Origin: an uncultured Planctomycetaceae bacterium
Lineage (GTDB): Bacteria; Planctomycetota; Planctomycetia; Pirellulales; Pirellulaceae
Length of the DNA stretch: 64,000 nt
Direction: 5' to 3'
Assembly: GCA_937862885.1 (NCBI GenBank)
Contig: CALMEE010000083.1
Location: forward strand, 1-64,000
Shown: in pieces, positions 10,945 through 20,422 of the stretch
Layout of the letters: the number at the start of each line of letters is the position of its first letter
How positions within the stretch are numbered: the first letter of the stretch is position 1
The notes under the pieces: generated by a model
What the model saw: the letters and a program-made list of their open reading frames with translations, nothing else
The model's database searches: none
Told to the model about the DNA's origin: nothing
Program-made: the position numbers and the translations under genes

Positions 10945-11271
10945 AGGAGCTGCTCTTTGATGAGGATTAATATTGTAAGTTTCGGGGCAGTTGACGCCAT
11001 CAATGTACGCCGAATTGCCGCCTGAATTCGTTTCGGCTCGCCCAACACATGGCTTTGGGTCTCAATCCCAACCTCGTATTGAACCAGCACGTTAAACGTG
11101 TTTTGTAAAATTGTGATCGCTTTCCAGGAACTTTTCGGGCATTGAGTAGCTGCCAAGCGCAAGGATCTGAAATGAAATACCTCGCGAAACACCAGCGCTC
11201 GGAACACGTTGTTGATGGCGTTTTCCGCAAAATGACATCCGCCACCGATCAATGCGAATGCAACGCCAAAC
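10945..11271. other. Intergenic region between two PEP-CTERM genes
   Basis: This 327-bp stretch has no convincing gene. A minus-strand frame (10941-11444) runs through it but overlaps the next gene in another frame and matches nothing I recognise. No clear terminator or RNA was seen. Confidence 0.5.
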
Positions 11272-11988
11272 TTAATGGCGGCGACGTACCATAATCTGGC
11301 TAAACGCAAGGCCAAACAGCAAGAACAAACCCGATGAGGGCTCAGGGACAGCGGTGTAGCTGACCAAATCGATTCCGATAAAGTCGCTGTTAATGCCGTC
11401 TGGACCACCATCGGTAACATTGTAGTTGAATGCGAACCGGCCAAACGTGGGCGCTAGTAGTCCAGAGATGGTGATATTGAAGGCTGTCCAATCCGTGGGA
11501 TACCCACCTATCTGTAAATTTTCATTGATGCTCAACAGAACCGTGTCGAAGTCGTCGATGCTCGTACTGTTGCCCTGCCCGCTCCACATGACCCGCAATC
11601 GATCAGGGAAATCGTCACTTGCACTTCGCGTGAAAAAGTTAATCGTATCACCGTTATTGAAAAAAACGACTGGTGACATGAAGAAGCTATTGATCGTATT
11701 CGACCCAGTTGTCGCGTTGAAGTTAGCCGCCAGAAACTGTCCATCAATCAGGGGCGTCAATTCTGTCGAATGACCAAACCAGCCCGTAATTCCCAGCGGC
11801 ACGCTGGCGTTGACTGCGTGCCAATTTCCGGAAGGCAGGGCAACAGTCTCTCCTCCTGGAACCAGCCCAGTTTGTGCCGTAGTCATTGTCGTAAAGTCTT
11901 CAAAAAAACTTTGGGCGACAACCCCAGGCGCAAACAGCATGCTGCAGAAAGCTGTCGCGATGCCAACATAAACTAAAGTCTTCGTCAT
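11272..11988 (-). CDS. PEP-CTERM protein with choice-of-anchor J-like domain
   Basis: This 238-residue exported protein has a signal peptide (residues 1-25, cut after GVVA). The mature N-terminus FFEDFTTMT and the pattern GWFGHST... SFFMSPVVFFNNGDTINFFTR resemble the choice-of-anchor J adhesion-like beta-sandwich. It ends with VPEPSSGLFLLFGLAFS and RRRH, a PEP-CTERM signal. It is expected to be exosortase-processed and shown on the cell surface or in the matrix. It is not similar in its mature part to the neighbouring PEP-CTERM protein, so they are not a recent duplication. Confidence 0.85.
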   Translation of the reverse strand: MTKTLVYVGIATAFCSMLFAPGVVAQSFFEDFTTMTTAQTGLVPGGETVALPSGNWHAVNASVPLGITGWFGHSTELTPLIDGQFLAANFNATTGSNTINSFFMSPVVFFNNGDTINFFTRSASDDFPDRLRVMWSGQGNSTSIDDFDTVLLSINENLQIGGYPTDWTAFNITISGLLAPTFGRFAFNYNVTDGGPDGINSDFIGIDLVSYTAVPEPSSGLFLLFGLAFSQIMVRRRH

Positions 11989-12189
11989 GATGTTCTCTCA
12001 ATGCAGACAATGTCGTCGAGGCGCTTAACCTTGGAACCTTTCCACTTTAATCAAAAATTTCTCAATTCCAAATGTTTATTGGGTTTTTATCAACCCCGAA
12101 AACGTCTAATTCGCACGCCTGCTTGTGTTGCCAAGCAGCACGATGTGATTGGCTTCAACTTAATAACCGCCAAATTGATACAACTAGCA

Positions 12190-13845
12190 TTAATCAGCAA
12201 CTAGCCAACCCGCCTCATCGACGTCGATGGTCCAAGTAAATCGAGCCGGACCAGCACTGTGTTTCCATTCGACCCTGGCAAGCACATCTCCCGTAGTACT
12301 GTGGACAAATCGACTCAAATCACCAGAAGGCGTAATCTCTAAAGCCACGTCGACGTTCTGGACAGGTCGTACATCGACTATCTCATAGTCACTCGTCACG
12401 TAATTGTACAGTTCGATTGTCTGCGTGATCGTACTGTCCGTCGCGCCAACCTTTTTTGACTCAAGCCGGAAAGCAAAATCGCTTGGCGATACAACCGGGC
12501 TGACGGCAGCGATCAACAAATCAATTTTTGGTTGATTAGACTTGGTAGCTAAGCTGAGCGAGTAGTAGTTGTCATCGCTTTGGAGTAACTGTGCCGGCGA
12601 ACCCCCAAACACAACACCCTGTCTCAACTTCACACCTTCGGGCAATATCGGTTCCACCAAATCAATCGTCATTTCGGAAACAGCCCCCGGCCGGAACGTT
12701 CCCAAGGTCAGTTTTCGCGGTGGCAATTCTGAATCACACCAAAATGAATACAGGGTATTCCAACGAATCGCATTAGCATTTTGGTTTTCGGCAAACGTCT
12801 CGGTCGACCATTCAATGGTATTACCAGCCAACTGCGGCATCCAATCATCCCCTGAGTAAGGTTCAAACTGGTAGTCGACGTCCCGGAACCCCGGATTTGC
12901 AATTTGATCCGAACCAAAGCGCACCCCCAAAGAACGTACGGATTGATGCGAATTCAGGTTCTCAATCGCGATGGCCGTGTGATACCCCCCTGCGGTCTGC
13001 GTTGTACGTAAACCGACGATAACTCGACCATCCCCAGGAATATCAACTTCAAATAGTTGAACGTCGGGATGCACGGCCTTCCAGGCATTGATGGCTGGAT
13101 GCATACGAACCGTTTGTGCAGCCACGGACGTAGAAACCGTCCATCCGCCGGAAACCGCCGAAACAAACACTTCCCGATAAGAGGCATTATTTAGGCCATT
13201 GCCTGCCGCAGCATCCTGAGGATGAACATACATTGATTCGACAAAATATCGTGCACCGGTGTTTAACGAGGGATTGATATCCGTCGTTAACACACGAAGA
13301 CGTCCATCAAGTACGCCTGAGGAAGGCAAGCCACGCTTGGGCCAGGCAAAGGCTCCAGTCAACGCGTTGACTTCGCTTCGCGGGCCAAGACCTCCTTGTT
13401 GTCCATTTAGATTCGCCCCGTAAGGATCGGAACAACCGACTCCAAGATAATTCCATGCGGGGTCCGTGCATTGGTTGCACAGGCTACCGGCCGCCACAGA
13501 AAATCCATGCTTTAGCCAAGACATGCCAAGCTGTTCAATTCGACCATCCTTTACGCGGTATAAATTTTGTGAAATCACTGGATGCAACGTAGAGTTTTGA
13601 ATCCAATCCATCCGCTGTGTCCCGATGTTGCAGGATGTCGTGCCGATTGAAAAGGATGTTTCCGACGTGGTTGCTCCCCAGCGCATGACGCTCGGAATAT
13701 CTCCAACGATAACATCAGGTCCTGGATTGCTGCCAGGATGGCTGTTGCGCGCTTTTGAGTTAATCGAAATTCGGTACTCGCAAATTGCCCAGGTGCAGGC
13801 TACCGCCACTAAGTTGAGTAATATGATGAACCGTGAAATAACCAT
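12190..13845 (-). CDS. Large secreted protein of unknown function, cysteine-bearing N-terminal domain
   Basis: This 551-residue protein has an N-terminal hydrophobic signal (ISRFIILLNLVAVACTWAI). The first 170 mature residues carry conserved-looking phrases (VGDIPSVMRWG, SFSIGTTSCNIGTQ, WLKHGFSVAAGSLCNQC, LGVGCSDPYGANLNG) with five to six cysteines that could form disulfides. The C-terminal third is beta-rich, like an immunoglobulin-type or CARDB-like sandwich. It lacks a PEP-CTERM tail, so it is probably released or periplasmic. No enzyme motif can be named. It is transcribed with or near the PEP-CTERM gene downstream (201-bp gap). Confidence 0.75.
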   Translation of the reverse strand: MVISRFIILLNLVAVACTWAICEYRISINSKARNSHPGSNPGPDVIVGDIPSVMRWGATTSETSFSIGTTSCNIGTQRMDWIQNSTLHPVISQNLYRVKDGRIEQLGMSWLKHGFSVAAGSLCNQCTDPAWNYLGVGCSDPYGANLNGQQGGLGPRSEVNALTGAFAWPKRGLPSSGVLDGRLRVLTTDINPSLNTGARYFVESMYVHPQDAAAGNGLNNASYREVFVSAVSGGWTVSTSVAAQTVRMHPAINAWKAVHPDVQLFEVDIPGDGRVIVGLRTTQTAGGYHTAIAIENLNSHQSVRSLGVRFGSDQIANPGFRDVDYQFEPYSGDDWMPQLAGNTIEWSTETFAENQNANAIRWNTLYSFWCDSELPPRKLTLGTFRPGAVSEMTIDLVEPILPEGVKLRQGVVFGGSPAQLLQSDDNYYSLSLATKSNQPKIDLLIAAVSPVVSPSDFAFRLESKKVGATDSTITQTIELYNYVTSDYEIVDVRPVQNVDVALEITPSGDLSRFVHSTTGDVLARVEWKHSAGPARFTWTIDVDEAGWLVAD

Positions 13846-14364
13846 GATCAGCCCTCGTTCCTAAAATGATTTGCGAACCGAAGTTTCGGCCCGATTCGAA
13901 TCTTCGAATGTAGGGTGTAAAGCGAGATTTACTCAAGCGATCAGCAGCATTGCCGCTCCTCTTATCCCTGGCGTTTCACCGATGCAGGTGGCAGAGTTGA
14001 GGATTTTCCGTTGCTCGCGTCGCTTGCCCATAACAATTGCTTCAAAACCCCAGTTTAATGAATCTCAAATTGATATCTACCGCTTACCTTCGAAAATTTG
14101 GTTTTTTGAGACCAACTATACCGTAAGGATCATTACAAAACCGCCGGATCGCGTTGATTCCCATTCCGTATTTTGGCGACGGTAGTTTTTTGAGTGGTTA
14201 TGCTCGTCTGAACGTGGCAGAATATGGCAGACTTCAAGACAGCGCGACCTCAGCGACGGCATTTCGATACTTTTTTGATGATGCTCGATTTTCTCAGCGT
14301 CAATTTACGGTTATTTCGGTCCGCCACTGATTCTTGATCTTTGATTGGCTGTGGGAATGCAAAA
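13846..14364. other. Intergenic region, divergent promoters expected
   Basis: This 519-bp stretch separates divergent genes. Short frames on both strands (for example 13871-14185 plus) have no family features. Nothing else was recognised. Confidence 0.5.
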
Positions 14365-15897
14365 ATGCCCAAAAAGACGGCGGGCCAAGAGGGCATCGAA
14401 TTACCGATCCTTCAGCCCAACAAAAATATCGACAACGACACATGCCTACCTAAACGAGGGCGCGGTCGCGTCCGCGCCTTAGTATTGATTGGCGTCCACT
14501 TGCTAATTCTCGCGCACATAACGCATTTCTGGATGGCAGGCAGAAGCCTTTCCGCTGTTGAGCCATCCGAGGCGATGGCCACCCTTGAGTTGGGGCAGGT
14601 CAATGCGGGGGCAATCTTTTTTGGTTTGGCAATTGTGAGCACGGCGATTTTTGGGAGGTTTTTTTGCGGCTGGGGCTGTCACATCGTTGCGTTGCAAGAC
14701 TTGAGTGGACATCTGTTGCGACGTATCGGCTTACGTCCCAAGCCTTTGCGAAGCCGACTGTTAATCCTCGTGCCGTTTGTATTGGCTTTCTATATGTTCA
14801 TCTGGCCTACTGTACAACGGCTGTGGCTCGGTAACCCGCACCCCGGCCTTTCAAACCATCTGATCACGATCGACTTTTGGCAAACTTTTCCCGGTCCTGT
14901 TGTCTCCATATTGACCTTTGTGGTATGCGGCAGCTTGATCGTTTATCTGCTGGGTAATAAAGGCTTCTGTACGTATGCTTGTCCCTACGGCGCTTTCTTT
15001 TCGGTGGCTGATCGGTTGGCTCTGGGCCGCATTCGTGTAACCGATGCTTGCCATCAATGCGGACAATGCACGGCCCATTGCACATCCAACGTTCAAGTCC
15101 ATGCCGAAGTCCGCGATTTTGGTATGGTCGTCAATCCTGGCTGCATGAAATGTATGGATTGCGTCAGCGTTTGCCCCAACGAAGCTCTCTATTTTGGACT
15201 GACAACCCGTTCTGGCGCCAATAATACAACTCACACATTGCCGATCTTGAGCAAACCAACGCGCAGCAAAAGAGTCTATGATTATTCGCTTGCCGAAGAG
15301 TTCACTGGCTTGCTCGTGACCGGCGTTACCGTATACGCAATTCGCGGGTTGTACGATTTCACACCGCTCCTATTGTCAGTTGCGGTCGGCGTGATTACCG
15401 CTTATCTAATCCTGCAGTTCTTCCGCCTCTTCCGCAAACGTGACCTCCGGACTCAAAATATTCAACTTAAACGCGGTGGTCGCATCACCCAGGTTGGTTG
15501 GTGGGCCGCCATCTTCGTTGTCGTGTGGGCCGCGTTCTTAGTCCACAGTTGTTTTGTGCAATACCATCGATATCAAGGTCGCGAGTACTTGACTCGCATC
15601 ACCGCGACTTGGACTGATCTGTTCAGCGGAGTAGCCCAATCCAAACTGACTACCGAAGATCACGCGAACATCGACAAGGGGCTAAGGAGTTATGAATTGA
15701 CAGACCGGTTTGGGATCGTGCACGTTGTGGAAGTTAAACTCGGGCTGGCCCTGGGTTACTTGGCAAAAGGTGATCTGGAGGCCGCCGAAAATCATTTTCG
15801 ACAAGCATACGCCTGCAATCCACCTCAGGTGCGCGAACTCCTGCGTGAGTTTCTGGCGTACCAGAACCGCCCCGAAGACGCCGCCGCAATTCACTGA
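14365..15897 (+). CDS. Polyferredoxin membrane protein, CcoG/NapH/NosR type
   Basis: The protein has 510 residues from the ATG at 14365; a TTG at 14341 is an alternative. It contains membrane helices with the paired cysteine motifs typical of the CcoG/NapH/NosR family (GRFFCGWGCH and FCTYACPYGA). A cytoplasmic bi-cluster ferredoxin segment follows (CHQCGQCTAHC and CMKCMDCVSVCP, two 4Fe-4S clusters), then two or three more helices. The last 80 residues look like a TPR-type helical pair (LGLALGYLAKGDLEAAENHFRQA), an unusual addition. The role is electron transfer across or along the inner membrane. The natural partner is unknown, as no nitrate, nitrous-oxide or cbb3 genes lie nearby. Confidence 0.85.
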   Translation: MPKKTAGQEGIELPILQPNKNIDNDTCLPKRGRGRVRALVLIGVHLLILAHITHFWMAGRSLSAVEPSEAMATLELGQVNAGAIFFGLAIVSTAIFGRFFCGWGCHIVALQDLSGHLLRRIGLRPKPLRSRLLILVPFVLAFYMFIWPTVQRLWLGNPHPGLSNHLITIDFWQTFPGPVVSILTFVVCGSLIVYLLGNKGFCTYACPYGAFFSVADRLALGRIRVTDACHQCGQCTAHCTSNVQVHAEVRDFGMVVNPGCMKCMDCVSVCPNEALYFGLTTRSGANNTTHTLPILSKPTRSKRVYDYSLAEEFTGLLVTGVTVYAIRGLYDFTPLLLSVAVGVITAYLILQFFRLFRKRDLRTQNIQLKRGGRITQVGWWAAIFVVVWAAFLVHSCFVQYHRYQGREYLTRITATWTDLFSGVAQSKLTTEDHANIDKGLRSYELTDRFGIVHVVEVKLGLALGYLAKGDLEAAENHFRQAYACNPPQVRELLREFLAYQNRPEDAAAIH

Positions 15898-16329
15898 AAC
15901 ATTGACGCCCCCTAAGCTCGCAAAAATCGTTAACGACCTTAAACAGACCTGGTGTTATGGGTCTTTGCAGGACAGGTATCTGAACTTTGGTCAAGCCGTT
16001 TTCGGGATTTTTGGTTTGAGAAAATTGAGTATTTCGGTGTTTTTCCAATCCCTGTTCGCGTCGTGACCGAGGGCCCGAGTTGCTGTCCTGAGTGCTTGGA
16101 TCGACCTGGTACGCCATGACTGCCAAAGGCTGCGTATTGCGTGGACATGTTGTTCGCATGTCAGGACAGGTTGGGCTGATTCTGGCGCTGACGATGATCC
16201 CTGCCGTCGCATTTCTCCCATCCTGCGACACTCCTAATTTTCCTGGCGGGCGATGCGAAGTAAGATAAATCGCCTGACCTGGCCTTGAATTCTTCACGGG
16301 ATGTCAGGTCCCGCACGCTTTTCATGTAG
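15898..16329. other. Intergenic region, no gene seen
   Basis: This 432-bp stretch has only short, overlapping frames without domain features. A few GGACAGG/CCTGTCC words recur, but they form no clear array or hairpin terminator. Confidence 0.5.
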
Positions 16330-17322
16330 ATGCCAATGTTAATTGCTTTGATTATTTTGTTCATGGGGCTTGTTCCCATGATGGTTTATGCCTTGGCTGC
16401 ATGGTGGCTCGACCATTGGGAACGCGAGCCTTTGCCTTTAGTCATGGCTGCATTTCTGTGGGGGGCAGTTCCCGCGATTGTGCTTTCGCTAATCTTCCAA
16501 TTGACGATCGGCTTTGTCTTGGTCGTTGGGTTCTCCGCCTCCGAGGCCGGCGGATCTGCTTTTTTAGCCATCGTGGTGGCACCGTTGACTGAAGAATTGT
16601 TCAAGGCCTTGGCGCTGGGCTTGCTTGTGCTTTTCTTCAGACATGAAATTGACTCGATTATGGATGGATTAGTCTACGGTGCCGTTATCGGCTTTGGCTT
16701 CGCCGCGGTTGAGAACTGTTTTTACTTTATCCAGATGGCGATCGAAAACCCGTCCGGCTTGCCTCTATTAATTTTTCTACGCGCATTTTTATTGGGTCTA
16801 ATGCATGGCGTGTGGACCAGCTTAACGGGCTTGGGAATCGCCTTGGGTCGACATCAGTCCAAGCCACTGCTGATGATCGCCTACCCGTTCCTGGGGTTGG
16901 CCGCTGCAATTCTTCTGCATGCCATCCACAATACGCTTGCGCATTTTGGAATTTTGGGAGTTGGACTGGCTTTGTTATTGCTGTGGTTCGTCGTATTTTG
17001 GATTGTTGTTGTCGGTTATTTCTCCTTGCGCCGACAGGGTGAACTGATCCGCAACTCGCTCAACGAAGAAATTGCGTTGGGAACATTGACTCCGGACCAA
17101 GCGGCTGCCGCAGTGACCCTACGCAATCGAGCTTCGTACGGCTTTGGACTTTGGTGGCGCAGCGATCATCGTTCGCAAACGATTAAGGGCTTGTACCAGC
17201 TAGCCGCCGAACTGGCTTTCCAAAAATTTCATCAACAACGGCGACCGACACACGTCAAACAGCAACGTGTGTTAAGCACCCGGCAAACTCTGGCCAATTT
17301 GAGCCGCAAGCTTTGCGGTTAG
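16330..17322 (+). CDS. PrsW-like intramembrane metalloprotease
   Basis: This 330-residue protein has about eight membrane helices. It carries the PrsW/CPBP-type motifs in order: PLTEELFKALAL (Glu88-Glu89), DGLVYGAVIGFGFAAVEN (Asp112, Glu128), LMHGVWTSLTG and HAIHN. These glutamates and histidines are the expected metal ligands and catalytic residues. Members cleave membrane proteins such as anti-sigma factors (PrsW and RsiW in Bacillus), but most bacterial homologues have no known target. The C-terminal 100 residues are soluble and basic. Start is ATG 16330. No anti-sigma gene is adjacent, so a target cannot be proposed from context. Confidence 0.85.
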   Translation: MPMLIALIILFMGLVPMMVYALAAWWLDHWEREPLPLVMAAFLWGAVPAIVLSLIFQLTIGFVLVVGFSASEAGGSAFLAIVVAPLTEELFKALALGLLVLFFRHEIDSIMDGLVYGAVIGFGFAAVENCFYFIQMAIENPSGLPLLIFLRAFLLGLMHGVWTSLTGLGIALGRHQSKPLLMIAYPFLGLAAAILLHAIHNTLAHFGILGVGLALLLLWFVVFWIVVVGYFSLRRQGELIRNSLNEEIALGTLTPDQAAAAVTLRNRASYGFGLWWRSDHRSQTIKGLYQLAAELAFQKFHQQRRPTHVKQQRVLSTRQTLANLSRKLCG

Positions 17323-17343
17323 GAGTTGGACGCGCGCTTAGCA

Positions 17344-18351
17344 CTAACGGGTGCGGTACTTCTCCCCCGCCTCGATCCGCAGTTTCAACACGTTCTGCTC
17401 GGGCGCCTTGGGGCAAGTGGTAAAATCCGACACGGCACAGGGTGGGTTATAAGCTTTGTTAAAATCTAGCGTGAAGGTGGCGTGATCCTGCGGGCGTTGC
17501 TCAACCGTGAGGAATCGCGCTGGTGGGTACGTCGTGTCGCCAGATGTTGCGTCACGAAAAATGAAGAACAACCCTTCACCTTCAGCGATCGCATCTAACC
17601 GTTGGATTTCGCCGCCCAACTCAAATTCAGCGTATCCAACGCAGACCTGTTCAACGGCTTGATCGAGAATGTTTACGATGCGAGTCGTCTTACCTTCCGG
17701 GTACGCAATGAACGTCGCTTCGATTTTGTACCGCTCGTCAGCGGGATACCAAATGCAACCTGGAAATTTCTTTCGTACCTCAGATTCGTTGTCAGCCAAC
17801 CGGAGAAAGTAGCTGCCCTCTCGCACGATAACGTGAAAGCGGATTCTGCCCAACCCCACCCAATCTGGCTTCTCTGTGTCAAAGGTGCGGTTTTCTGAGA
17901 ATGTTTGGTCTCCTGCGACAAATTCGACGCCTGCGGTCGGCTGAAAGGTAACCTGCTCGGCAACTAGATCGACCTGAATGACGCCCAAACATGCAGGGCC
18001 GGTCCCACTTAACTCGGAGGGGAATACCACGTCATTTTCATTGCCGGTTCCAATCGAATTAGCGCCTGGTTTGAGCGGAAACCGTCCGGCCAGGGTCAAC
18101 CAGCCGTTATCGGCTCGAAGCTTTTGCTCGCGGGTATCCCGCCAAGCTTGCAATTCCTTTTTATAGGCTGTGTCATCGATCATTGGCAAATCGTCAGCGT
18201 CTCTTGGAATCCTTGTCGGAACAGAATCTGCCGTAACAGAATCCGCTGAGTCGTTCACTGTATTTTTCTGTTCGTGCCCTACAACCAAGCACGTGAATAG
18301 GTAAATCATCGTCAAAACCATTGATCCACTCATCATGCATCGCATATTCAT
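17344..18351 (-). CDS. DUF1684 family exported protein
   Basis: This 335-residue protein has an N-terminal signal segment (SMVLTMIYLFTCLVVG). From about residue 60 it matches DUF1684: KELQAWRDTREQKLRADNGWL, a central beta-rich region, and the closing signature FNKAYNPPCAVSDFTTCP followed by LRIEAGEKY. The family is common in bacteria and its function is unknown. The gene converges on prsW (21-bp gap) and is followed upstream by a beta-lactamase-fold gene on the same strand. Confidence 0.85.
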   Translation of the reverse strand: MNMRCMMSGSMVLTMIYLFTCLVVGHEQKNTVNDSADSVTADSVPTRIPRDADDLPMIDDTAYKKELQAWRDTREQKLRADNGWLTLAGRFPLKPGANSIGTGNENDVVFPSELSGTGPACLGVIQVDLVAEQVTFQPTAGVEFVAGDQTFSENRTFDTEKPDWVGLGRIRFHVIVREGSYFLRLADNESEVRKKFPGCIWYPADERYKIEATFIAYPEGKTTRIVNILDQAVEQVCVGYAEFELGGEIQRLDAIAEGEGLFFIFRDATSGDTTYPPARFLTVEQRPQDHATFTLDFNKAYNPPCAVSDFTTCPKAPEQNVLKLRIEAGEKYRTR

Positions 18352-18432
18352 AGAACATTCGTCTGTTTTTTCTCAGCTTCGAACTCGATCCCGCCTGACC
18401 TTGAAATCGAGGTAATCGCTAGGACTTCAGAA

Positions 18433-19551
18433 TTACCTTTGATTTATGGCTTTATAGATGGCCGTAGAAATTTGGCCCGGATCGCAACTTTGCGTATTAC
18501 ACATCACGACAATCCCATGTTTTTGATTCGGATAGATGACCATTCGCGTCTTGGTTTCGTCCTGGCTGCCGCCATGCGAAATCTTCAAGCTTTTGCCTTT
18601 TCCCTCAACGCTTACACCGAGTCCAAAAGTCGATGTTTCACCAGTGGAGGTCTTTTGCAGGGTCCACATTATTTTTGACGTGTCAGCTGAAATGAGTTCG
18701 TAGTTCATCAATGCCTGAGCAAAGCGGGCAAAGTCTTTGACATCGGATTTATAACCTCCAGCGCCGTGCTTCCAGAAGTGGGCATAGTCAGGAACCTCCT
18801 GGGGCTGACCTTCAGCCGATCGATACGCACTAACCCAATTTTTCTGTCCGTCGAAAGGTACATCGAGTTGCATCGACTTCAGGTTCAGCGGTTTTCCGAT
18901 TCTCATGAGTAGTTGCCGGTCAATTGGTTCTTTTCCTGCAGACTGAACAACCGCGGACAACAGAACATACGCGTGTGAGGAGTAATCTGTTTTTGTGCCT
19001 GGCTCGAAAATCAGCGGTGACATCACAAAACGATTGATTGCATTTAGCGGATCCAACTCTTGATGCACATCAACCTTTTTTCCTGATGAAACAATCTTGC
19101 CGTTGGTATAGTGTGGAATGCCGCTTTGGTGACAAAGTAATTGTCGTGTGGTAATGGGCTTCACGTGATCTGGCAAATCGGGAATATAAGTTTCAATTGG
19201 CTTATCAAGTTCCAGTTGGCCATTCTGTATCAACTGCATCGCAGCAACTGCCATAAATGGCTTCGAATTCGATGCCCAATTGAAAATACTATTGTCATCG
19301 ACGGGCACGCGTGTCTTCAGATTCGCAAATCCGTAGCCTTGAGTATAAACGACTCGGGAATTTTGGATGATTCCAACCGAAACGCCAACAAGTTTTTGCC
19401 TTTCCATTTCGGCCAGTACGGCTCCGTCGACAATCCGTGCCAAGTCGCCTGAGTTCGCTTGACCATGGAGCTCGCTCCCTGTCCACAGAAACTGGAGTAT
19501 TATTAACCCATACAATGCGCGGCGCGCAGAATCAAAGGGGTCAGGACTCAT
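18433..19551 (-). CDS. Beta-lactamase/penicillin-binding-protein-like serine hydrolase
   Basis: The protein has 372 residues from the ATG at 19551. It matches the class C beta-lactamase/esterase superfamily: catalytic SNSK (Ser94, Lys97), the second motif DYSSHAYVLL with Tyr, and the third motif HGGS near the end. The usual family motif LLCHQSGIPHY is present. A hydrophobic segment (LYGLIILQFLWTG) acts as signal or anchor. Family members include D-aminopeptidases, esterases and transferases; true antibiotic cleavage is not implied. The 5' end overlaps the left inverted repeat of a RAYT element, and the first seven codons come from that repeat, so the original start may have been lost. A TTG at codon 13 could also be the start. 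Confidence 0.8.
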   Translation of the reverse strand: MSPDPFDSARRALYGLIILQFLWTGSELHGQANSGDLARIVDGAVLAEMERQKLVGVSVGIIQNSRVVYTQGYGFANLKTRVPVDDNSIFNWASNSKPFMAVAAMQLIQNGQLELDKPIETYIPDLPDHVKPITTRQLLCHQSGIPHYTNGKIVSSGKKVDVHQELDPLNAINRFVMSPLIFEPGTKTDYSSHAYVLLSAVVQSAGKEPIDRQLLMRIGKPLNLKSMQLDVPFDGQKNWVSAYRSAEGQPQEVPDYAHFWKHGAGGYKSDVKDFARFAQALMNYELISADTSKIMWTLQKTSTGETSTFGLGVSVEGKGKSLKISHGGSQDETKTRMVIYPNQKHGIVVMCNTQSCDPGQISTAIYKAINQR

Positions 19552-19555
19552 TGAT
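19532..19555 (+). repeat. Left inverted repeat of the RAYT unit
   Basis: The 24 bases begin TCAAAGGGGTCAGGACTCAT and are the exact reverse complement of 20273-20296. The repeat contains the transposase stop and the putative ATG of the beta-lactamase-like gene. Confidence 0.9.
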
Positions 19556-20242
19556 TTCGCCTTGCTGAACAAAATGGACACGTGGGCGACCGCGCGGGCG
19601 CAGTGATGATTCCAAGTTCAACCGTTTTGCTGTTGATTCTATCCAATTCTCATCGCCAAAGGGACTTCCACGCTGCGCAGAAGTTCGAATGGCCTGGAGT
19701 TCAGTGTCAGACAATGCTTGATTCACTCGCTCAACCCAATTGGGCGAACGAGATATCGGCCAAGCTGTCAAGAGTTTCGGTTCAGGTTCGGGCCGCTGAA
19801 GCCAGCGAAACAGCGATCCCCACCGCCAAGCCTCAGCGCGCTTGACTAATCCAGCACGCAGAGCGTTCCTTTCAACATAGCGGCAAACCGTCAAGAAGTG
19901 TTCATCGTCCTGAATTGGAAAGCTCTTGAACCGTCCTTGATAGACGTGCCCTTGACCAGAAGTGTGGTAATGAGCGTGATAACGCATGGTGTGAGTTGCC
20001 GTGACCCACCGCAGGAAATCGCTCATCGCATCGTCCCGATTGGGCCTCAGAACGAAATGCCAATGATTGGGCATCAACTGAAACGAAAACAGAGAAACAT
20101 CATAGCGTTCCAGCCCCTCGGAGAGAATTTTCTCGAAGGCTTCGTAGTCTGCGTCTTTTCGAAAGATGGACTGCCGGGCATTACCGCGATTCAAAGCATG
20201 GTAAAGCCCACCAGCTTCATCAGCTCGTGGTCGTCTTGGCAT
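19541..20242 (-). CDS. REP-associated tyrosine transposase (RAYT, Y1 family)
   Basis: This 233-residue protein belongs to the IS200/IS605-like Y1 transposases of the RAYT subgroup. Visible motifs are the N-terminal YHALNRGNARQSIFRKD, the metal-binding HUH motif in LMPNHWHFVL (His60, His62), and the helix FLTVCRYVERNALRAGLV with the likely catalytic Tyr122. RAYTs nick and rejoin single-stranded DNA at palindromic REP sequences and help spread them. The gene is complete and bounded by inverted repeats, so it could be active. Start is ATG 20242. Confidence 0.93.
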   Translation of the reverse strand: MPRRPRADEAGGLYHALNRGNARQSIFRKDADYEAFEKILSEGLERYDVSLFSFQLMPNHWHFVLRPNRDDAMSDFLRWVTATHTMRYHAHYHTSGQGHVYQGRFKSFPIQDDEHFLTVCRYVERNALRAGLVKRAEAWRWGSLFRWLQRPEPEPKLLTAWPISRSPNWVERVNQALSDTELQAIRTSAQRGSPFGDENWIESTAKRLNLESSLRPRGRPRVHFVQQGEINES

Positions 20243-20272
20243 ATTAATAGCTTATCACAGACACTTGTACCG

Positions 20273-20296
20273 ATCAATGAGTCCTGACCCCTTTGA
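20273..20296 (-). repeat. Right inverted repeat of the RAYT unit
   Basis: The 24 bases begin ATCAATGAGTCCTGACCCCT on the plus strand and mirror 19532-19555 without mismatch. It lies 30 bp upstream of the transposase start. Confidence 0.9.
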
Positions 20297-20422
20297 CCGC
20301 CCCTGATACTTAGGCAACTTAGCTATGCAGACTCTGCCCGGCGACTTCGAAATTCTTCGAGAGCCTGTCCGTTGAGTTCTTTCCTGGTCTTTTGCTTGAC
20401 TTGTGCGATGCGATAATCGAAA

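Larger units (their letters stand above)
19532..20296. mobile_element. RAYT transposon with 24-bp perfect inverted repeats
   Basis: This is a 765-bp unit made of one REP-associated tyrosine transposase gene and perfect inverted repeats at both ends (19532-19555 and 20273-20296). The repeats contain the word GGGGTCAGGACTCATT, typical of RAYT-linked repeats. The transposase stop codon lies in the left repeat. No target duplication was seen, as expected for the Y1 family. It appears intact. Confidence 0.85.

Noticed and set aside
10941-11444. 167-codon minus-strand frame between the PEP-CTERM genes
   Set aside because: It overlaps the PEP-CTERM coding sequence in another frame and has no recognisable domain.
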